64,000 bases of DNA from Treponema sp. (GTDB taxonomy: Bacteria; Spirochaetota; Spirochaetia; Treponematales; Treponemataceae): the NCBI GenBank assembly GCA_017553635.1, contig JAFZKN010000022.1:49884-113883 (forward strand), given 5' to 3'. The notes below the pieces were generated by a model. The model saw nothing but the letters and a program-made list of their open reading frames with translations. It made no database searches and was not told the origin of the DNA. Positions 59,219-64,000 of this stretch are shown here, one piece after another; within the stretch, counting starts at the first letter, position 1; every line of letters starts with the position of its first letter. A program made the translations under genes and the position numbers.

Positions 59219-60694
59219 TTATTTTGAACATCCTCTGAATATTGCTTCTTTATAAGTGAATACATATTCCTTCGCAGAGTCATCCCATGTAAATGTTTTT
59301 GCCATTCCGGTTTTCTGCATTTTAAGTATATGCTCTTTTTTGTTGTAATAAGCATAAGTTGCCCAGCCGACAGTGTTGTAAATTGCATCAGGGGTAAGCT
59401 GGTCAAACATAAAGCCTGTTCCCTCACCTGTTGATTCATTGTAATTTTCGACTGTGTCAGCAAGACCGCCTGTTCTTCTTACGATTGGAAGCGTTCCGTA
59501 TAAAAGTGAATAAATCTGATTTAAGCCGCATGGCTCGTAGCGCGATGGCATGATAAAAAAATCACTTCCGGCTTCGATAAGATGGCTTAAATTTTCGTCA
59601 TAGCCGATGTAAGCTTTAAAGTTAGGAAGCTTAGATTGAAGCGTTCTTATTTCGTTTTCACACCATGCTTCACCGCTTCCAAGAACTGCAACCTGAATCT
59701 TTAAATTTGAACACATATTATACATACAGCCGTAAGTCGGTGCAAAAAGCTCTGCAATACCCTTCTGGTCGGCTAGGCGGGTTACGATTCCAAAAAGCGG
59801 AATGTCTGGATTTACTTCCAGGCCCATTTTTTCCTGAAGGGCTTTTTTATTTACTGCCTTGTCCTTTATTGTCTTAAATGAATAATTTTTAGGAAGTCTT
59901 TTATCTGTTGCAGGATCCCAGGAACGTAGATCTACACCATTTAAAATCCCGCGTACGACATCACTTCTTACACGCAATAGTCCGTCAAGACCAAAGCCGC
60001 CTTCTGCAGTCTGAATTTCGCGTGCATAAGTCGGAGATACAGTTGTAATCATGTCGGCACTTGAAATACCTGCCTGTAATAGATTTATTCCGCCATGATG
60101 CTCAAAGCCTGCGCCATAATAAAGTCCCCAGTCAATTCCAAAGCTCGAAAAACTTTCCTTTGAGTACTGTCCCTGGTAACCAAGGTTATGGATTGTAAGA
60201 ACACCGCCTGTTTTATTAAATTCCTGATAACGGTAAATGTGCTTTAAAAAAACGAGTGCAGGACTTGCAGACCAGTCATGACAGTGAATTATATCCGGAA
60301 TCCAGCCGAGCTTTCGTGAAAGCTGGAAGGCTCCGTGACATAAAATTGAAAATCTGTACGGATTGTCATGAAAGTCTGTTTCTGCAGGAGTTCCATAAAC
60401 ACCGTCGCGTCCAAAAGCCTGTTCATGGTCGATAAAATAAACCTTTAGTTTTTCACAGTCAGGCATGGATGCTTCGTAAACTGCAGTCCATGCTTCTCCA
60501 CCACCAGTAGGAATCCCAAGAGGACCTTCAAGAAGTTTTAATTTGCTGCGGTCAATTTTGTAGTAACGCGGCATGATGATTTTTACATCATGTCCCATAT
60601 TGGTTAAAGTAATTGCCAGAGCAGAAACTGCATCAGCAAGTCCACCAGTTTTTGCAAACGGAACGGCCTCTGCACTTACCATTAAAATCTTCAT
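59219..60694 (-). CDS. glgA: Glycogen synthase (ADP-glucose type)
   Basis: 491 residues, GT5 family. The N-terminal KTGGLADAVSAL binds ADP-glucose; HCHDWSASPAL near 138 and the C-terminal EPCGLNQIYSLLYGTLPIVR near 396 are the other family blocks. It elongates glycogen in the cytoplasm. CGGAGGAG precedes the ATG. It follows the aminotransferase gene after 18 bases and is probably read from that gene's promoter. Confidence 0.95.
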   Translation of the reverse strand: MKILMVSAEAVPFAKTGGLADAVSALAITLTNMGHDVKIIMPRYYKIDRSKLKLLEGPLGIPTGGGEAWTAVYEASMPDCEKLKVYFIDHEQAFGRDGVYGTPAETDFHDNPYRFSILCHGAFQLSRKLGWIPDIIHCHDWSASPALVFLKHIYRYQEFNKTGGVLTIHNLGYQGQYSKESFSSFGIDWGLYYGAGFEHHGGINLLQAGISSADMITTVSPTYAREIQTAEGGFGLDGLLRVRSDVVRGILNGVDLRSWDPATDKRLPKNYSFKTIKDKAVNKKALQEKMGLEVNPDIPLFGIVTRLADQKGIAELFAPTYGCMYNMCSNLKIQVAVLGSGEAWCENEIRTLQSKLPNFKAYIGYDENLSHLIEAGSDFFIMPSRYEPCGLNQIYSLLYGTLPIVRRTGGLADTVENYNESTGEGTGFMFDQLTPDAIYNTVGWATYAYYNKKEHILKMQKTGMAKTFTWDDSAKEYVFTYKEAIFRGCSK

Positions 60695-60712
60695 AAAACT
60701 CCTCCGATAAAT

Positions 60713-61909
60713 TTATTTTTTTGGTGTATGTGCTGCTTTATAAAATGCGTCTTTTGAATTTACAATTGATTTTTCGTCGACGCAGTAACAGATTCTAAAC
60801 CAGCCTTTCATTCCAAAGCCGCTTCCTGCAGGACAGAGAATCATGTTTTCTTCGAGAACCTTTATAAAGCCTAGATCATCATCGCCCCAGCTATCAGGAA
60901 CCTTTGCAAAAATATAAAAAGCGCCTTCCGGTTCTGCGTATTTAATTCCGGCATTATCTAAAACTTCTTTTACAAGATTTCTTCTTTTTACATAAGGTGA
61001 ATAATCGCATGGTGCGTTCCATGTTTTTGCAACAACCTTCTGGAAAAATCCAGGAGCATTTACATAACCGAGTACGCGTGTAGAAAAAATAACGCCTGCA
61101 ATAAATTCCTGTTTTTCAGGACATGAAGGGTTTACACATACATAACCGATTCGCTCACCAGGAATGCTTAAGTTTTTTGCAAATGAAGTTACTACAACAG
61201 AATAATCATATTTATCAAAAACTGTTGCAACTTTTTTGCCATCGTATGTAATTGCACGGTAAGGTTCATCACAGATTAAATATGGATACCTTCCTGTTTT
61301 GTCGCCAAATTCCTTTAACGCTTCACACAAAGCTTTTATGTCGCTTTCGCTGTAAATTCTTCCTGTAGGATTATTAGGTGAATTTATTAAAACAGCTGCA
61401 GTTTTTTCGTTAAACGCTGCCTTGATTTTAGAAACGTCAAGTGAAAAGTCCTGTGTTGTCGGAACTTCTACAAGCTTTGCATTAAAGTTCATGGCGTAGT
61501 TACGGTATTCAACAAAGAAAGGAGACGGAACGATAATTTCATCGCCTGCTGTTAAAAGTGTTTTAAATACACTGTTGATTGCTCCAGCAGCTCCACAGGC
61601 CATTACCACACAGTCAGAACTTACTTTAACGCCCTGTTCCTGTGTTTCCTTGTCTGCCATTGCCTGTCTTGCTTCATCATAGCCGGAATTGGACATATAA
61701 CCATGGCAGCCATGACTTCTGTCTTTTGCAATTTCTTCGATTGCCTTTAATACTTCTTCAGGTGGATCCAGATCTGGATTTCCAAGTGAAAAATCAAATA
61801 CTTTATCTTCGCCGTATTTTGCCTTTAAGATTTTTCCCTGTTCAAACATCTTGCGGATAGCAGATGCAGCAGGACTTGTAATAATTTCTTTAATTTTTGG
61901 TGCTATCAT
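60713..61909 (-). CDS. Pyridoxal-phosphate aminotransferase, class I
   Basis: 398 residues of aspartate-aminotransferase fold type I. The cofactor lysine is in VTSFAKNLSIPGERIGYV near 245; INSPNNPTGRIYS near 175 and LICDEPYRAITY near 210 are PLP-binding motifs. Substrate (aspartate, alanine or aromatic) cannot be assigned. No ribosome-binding site; the promoter ends eight bases before the ATG, predicting a leaderless mRNA. Confidence 0.88.
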   Translation of the reverse strand: MIAPKIKEIITSPAASAIRKMFEQGKILKAKYGEDKVFDFSLGNPDLDPPEEVLKAIEEIAKDRSHGCHGYMSNSGYDEARQAMADKETQEQGVKVSSDCVVMACGAAGAINSVFKTLLTAGDEIIVPSPFFVEYRNYAMNFNAKLVEVPTTQDFSLDVSKIKAAFNEKTAAVLINSPNNPTGRIYSESDIKALCEALKEFGDKTGRYPYLICDEPYRAITYDGKKVATVFDKYDYSVVVTSFAKNLSIPGERIGYVCVNPSCPEKQEFIAGVIFSTRVLGYVNAPGFFQKVVAKTWNAPCDYSPYVKRRNLVKEVLDNAGIKYAEPEGAFYIFAKVPDSWGDDDLGFIKVLEENMILCPAGSGFGMKGWFRICYCVDEKSIVNSKDAFYKAAHTPKK

Positions 61910-61917
61910 AATAGTGT

Positions 61918-61946
61918 ATTATAGCACGAATGAGGCTTGTGGGCAA
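61918..61946 (-). promoter_or_regulatory. Promoter of the aminotransferase-glgA operon
   Basis: Minus strand: TTGCCC, 17-base spacer, TATAAT; eight bases then the ATG. Confidence 0.65.
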
Positions 61947-61979
61947 ATATGAATAAAGTGCCGGGCTTATAAACTGCAT

Positions 61980-62130
61980 GTATTGATTATATGGCGGTAT
62001 CCTTCAAATAGCAAAGCAATTTGAAGGCCGCGCTTTTCACCGTTGCGCGTCAGAGCGCTTCATTCGTTCGTTCGCATTACTCACTCCGAACGGCTGCGCC
62101 GCAGCTACAATCGCTTACCGGAAATTGCAA
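61980..62130. repeat. GC-rich intergenic island
   Basis: CCTTCAAAT/ATTTGAAGG hairpin (62001-62027) followed by a GC-rich stretch with GCGC words and repeated TCGT units. No gene seen. Composition resembles the islands at 30838 and 40683. Confidence 0.4.
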
Positions 62131-62183
62131 AACAATTATATCTTAAAAAACTTATCAAAAATTTTTACTAAATTTAACTCTTG

Positions 62184-62486
62184 TTAATACTCCAATTCAC
62201 CATCTTTAATCATATATGAATTTTTAAGTTTTCTAGAGGGATCGAAAATTAACATATAAGAAATATTTCCTTCTATAAAATAAATAGCAGTAAAACTTCC
62301 ATCTCCTGTTGAACAGTATTCAATATCTGGTTTCCCATAGTTAACCAGAATTTTAATATATTCAACACCTCCTCTTTCATTTATCAAATTTTTTTTAGGA
62401 TGGAAGGCTCGGTTAATTAGAAAACATGTACCAATAACTACTAAAATCAATAAAATAATAATCAAAAATTTATATTTTCGTTTCAT
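62184..62486 (-). CDS. Small membrane-anchored protein, possible immunity partner
   Basis: 100 residues with one N-terminal helix (about 6-26) and a short extracytoplasmic domain. GCAGG precedes the ATG. The segment VNYGKPDIEY near 47 resembles the KFGKP / EFGEPD units of the neighbouring lipoprotein, hinting at a shared SmpA/BamE-like fold. It lies downstream of the Rhs toxin and the lipoprotein; role as an immunity protein is inferred from this order. Confidence 0.55.
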   Translation of the reverse strand: MKRKYKFLIIILLILVVIGTCFLINRAFHPKKNLINERGGVEYIKILVNYGKPDIEYCSTGDGSFTAIYFIEGNISYMLIFDPSRKLKNSYMIKDGELEY

Positions 62487-62506
62487 AGCAACCTGCTTTT
62501 GTAATT

Positions 62507-63109
62507 TTAATCAATACGGCTATCATAGAACAGCGGGATTCTTTTACCGTCTAAATATTCATTTTCTCTTATACTGTAATCAGTCCATACATCAAGTTCC
62601 ATAAGTTTAAGTGACTCTGTAAACTTTAACTTATAACATTTTGATTCATCAAATTTATAAATCAAAAATAATTCGTTTTTGATATCAGGTTCACCAAATT
62701 CCGTAATTACCTGGTCGAGTGTATTTCCAATCGATAACTGTTCTATATCTTCTCTGTTATTTTTCTTTTCTTGTTTAAAGACAATAGGATTCCTGTTATC
62801 ATAAAAGACTGTATCATTCAACCCATAAGTCATTCCACATAATTTAAACCATAAATTAAAATCAAGCACATAAGAATTATTATCTTTTAACATATAAATA
62901 ATCTTAACACCATTTTTTGAATTACCAATTGAAAATGGTTTCCCGAATTTACGAATTATTTCTTTATATGATGTGCCAATTTTTAAATTCATAAATTTTT
63001 CATACGAAATATTCTTATGAAGTACTCTACATGATGCAGTATTAAACAAAACGAATACACACATTACAAAAAGTATTTTTTTCACTTTTATTGAGACTGA
63101 CTTTGACAT
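62507..63109 (-). CDS. Lipoprotein with two SmpA/BamE-like repeats, possible Rhs immunity
   Basis: 200 residues. Signal peptide with lipobox NTASC (cysteine near residue 27). Two related units, IGTSYKEIIRKFGKP near 45 and IGNTLDQVITEFGEPD near 125, follow the SmpA/BamE (BLIP-like) pattern. The ATG lies inside the end of the Rhs gene, with GAGG before it, so the two are co-translated. Toxin genes of this class are commonly followed by their immunity gene; a periplasmic lipoprotein would fit an extracytoplasmic toxin. Confidence 0.6.
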   Translation of the reverse strand: MSKSVSIKVKKILFVMCVFVLFNTASCRVLHKNISYEKFMNLKIGTSYKEIIRKFGKPFSIGNSKNGVKIIYMLKDNNSYVLDFNLWFKLCGMTYGLNDTVFYDNRNPIVFKQEKKNNREDIEQLSIGNTLDQVITEFGEPDIKNELFLIYKFDESKCYKLKFTESLKLMELDVWTDYSIRENEYLDGKRIPLFYDSRID

Positions 63110-64000
63110 TGACTTACCTCAAAATATCCAACAAAATAACCATAATTTAAAGGTGGATCGAACCGATTAGCATGTTTCGGATCATATATCCTTTGACCAG
63201 CAGCATCTTTATCTGAAGCTGGCATCGCTCCCTGTTTATGTGACCAGAGTCCATTATCCTCTAAACGATACCAATGATAATCATTATAAATAGTTTCTCC
63301 AGTTTTACTATCTGTCGAAAATGCAATAAAAAGAGCAACTTTCCAATTTCCTTCTTTTGAAACAGGCGCATCTATGGTTGTCTCTGTAAATAGGTAACCA
63401 CCTTTTGCAGTATCTGCTTTTGCAAGATCAACAATTTTAGCAGCTCTATCCTGAATAGGTGCATTTAATGGCATTTCCCGAAGCTCATCGTCCCTTCCTG
63501 CCAAGATCCCAGGCTGCATTGCAAATACTTTTGATCCGGTCGAATTAAAATTTTTATTTGTTATAGGGTTTTTTGTTAAATTTAATGCATACGCATAACA
63601 ATTTGTTGTGTTAACTATTGTAAGATTTAAGTACCATTTACTTGTTTCTGTAAAATGTGGAAGAACAGCACCATGTTTTTTATTCCATGGAATAAGATAC
63701 TTTTGCACTTCATACGGGACTGTTTCCCTTCCATCCGGATCTGTGTACTTAATCGGATTATTTCCCGCATAGTGATAGAGGTTAAAGTTTACGTGATTGT
63801 ATATGCCGCCCATTCCGGAGTCGGTTTTGTCAAAGTACTCTCCTGTGTTCATTGCAGGGTCCGCAGAAATCCAGCGGCTCATCTTCGGGTCGAGATACCT
63901 CGCGCCGTAGTAGTAGAGACCGGTTTCTTCATCAAGTTCTTTAGCAGAAAACCTGTAAGGAAGCTTTGTGATAAGCGACGTCTCTGCCTTTAAGTCCATC
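63088..64000 (-). CDS. Rhs-repeat protein C-terminus with toxin-like domain (5' end outside window)
   Basis: Only the last 304 or so residues are in the window; the frame is open to the right edge. It begins in the Rhs core: ETGLYYYGARYLDPKMSRWI then the end-of-core NLYHYAGNNPIKYTDPDGRE (near residue 85). After this boundary the unique C-terminal domain has a cysteine in TTNCYAYALN and a histidine in YNDYHWYRLEDNGLWSHKQG, followed by DPKHANRFDPPLNYGYFVGY; this looks like a papain-like or related Cys-His effector. Such tips act as secreted toxins. Two small exported proteins follow. Confidence 0.75.
   Translation of the reverse strand, partial: MDLKAETSLITKLPYRFSAKELDEETGLYYYGARYLDPKMSRWISADPAMNTGEYFDKTDSGMGGIYNHVNFNLYHYAGNNPIKYTDPDGRETVPYEVQKYLIPWNKKHGAVLPHFTETSKWYLNLTIVNTTNCYAYALNLTKNPITNKNFNSTGSKVFAMQPGILAGRDDELREMPLNAPIQDRAAKIVDLAKADTAKGGYLFTETTIDAPVSKEGNWKVALFIAFSTDSKTGETIYNDYHWYRLEDNGLWSHKQGAMPASDKDAAGQRIYDPKHANRFDPPLNYGYFVGYFEVSQCQSQSQ

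Noticed and set aside
1..64000. CRISPR array
   Set aside because: No regularly spaced direct repeats and no cas genes were seen on either strand.

Overview
The window is AT-rich chromosomal DNA from a spirochete, almost certainly a Treponema, probably a host-associated (gut or rumen type) species. The evidence is the combination of an rpsB-tsf / frr-uppS-cdsA-dxr-rseP block, a Rnf-type redox pump operon, several signal-peptide lipoproteins and repeat proteins of treponemal style, and the low GC content. No rRNA, replication origin or CRISPR array is visible.

Layout. 1-6.6 kb: a CPBP membrane protease cut by the left edge, then a minus-strand operon with a FemAB-like peptidyltransferase, RNase Z and a GldA/GldFG/DUF4340 gliding-type ABC cassette. 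6.8-10.8 kb: a plus-strand vitamin B5/CoA operon (panB, panC, coaC, coaB, coaX, panD). 10.8-21.7 kb: metG, then a long minus-strand operon that runs from a divergent-PAP2 gene through an unknown membrane protein, rnfC-D-G-E-A-B and a glycosidase-57-like pseudoenzyme. 21.7-31.6 kb: pseudouridine synthase, a P-loop/Asp23-like fusion, uracil permease, a TPR protein, a sodium:amino-acid symporter behind a leader terminator, a TM2 protein, and a dehydrogenase group with a decayed SDR gene.

31.6-45 kb is accessory DNA: operons of unknown, ankyrin and helix-turn-helix proteins, an ankyrin-kinase fusion with a frameshifted tail, a frameshifted radical SAM gene, a P4-type primase remnant, a DUF3791/DUF3990 toxin-antitoxin-like trio with a gutted toxin, and a degenerate tRNA. 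At its centre (37.1-40.3 kb) four copies of one palindrome, TTCAACT-N3-AGTTGAA, each stand just upstream of a segment that folds well and mostly ends in an intrinsic terminator. One of these segments is about 400 nt long with at least eight helices. This cluster of candidate non-coding RNAs is the most unusual item in the window.

45-62 kb returns to core functions: tRNA-Gly, a penicillin-binding carboxypeptidase, rnc, acpP, rpmF, coaD, tRNA-Arg, maf, rpsB-tsf, frr-uppS-cdsA-dxr-rseP and a beta-propeller protein, glgA and an aminotransferase. The right edge holds the C-terminal end of an Rhs-type polymorphic toxin, followed by two small exported proteins that are candidate immunity partners.

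Two themes run through the window. CoA synthesis is nearly complete here (panB to coaD, with ketopantoate reductase and coaE not seen). Seven genes have a sigma70-type promoter whose -10 box ends only 6-10 nt before the start codon, which predicts leaderless mRNAs.
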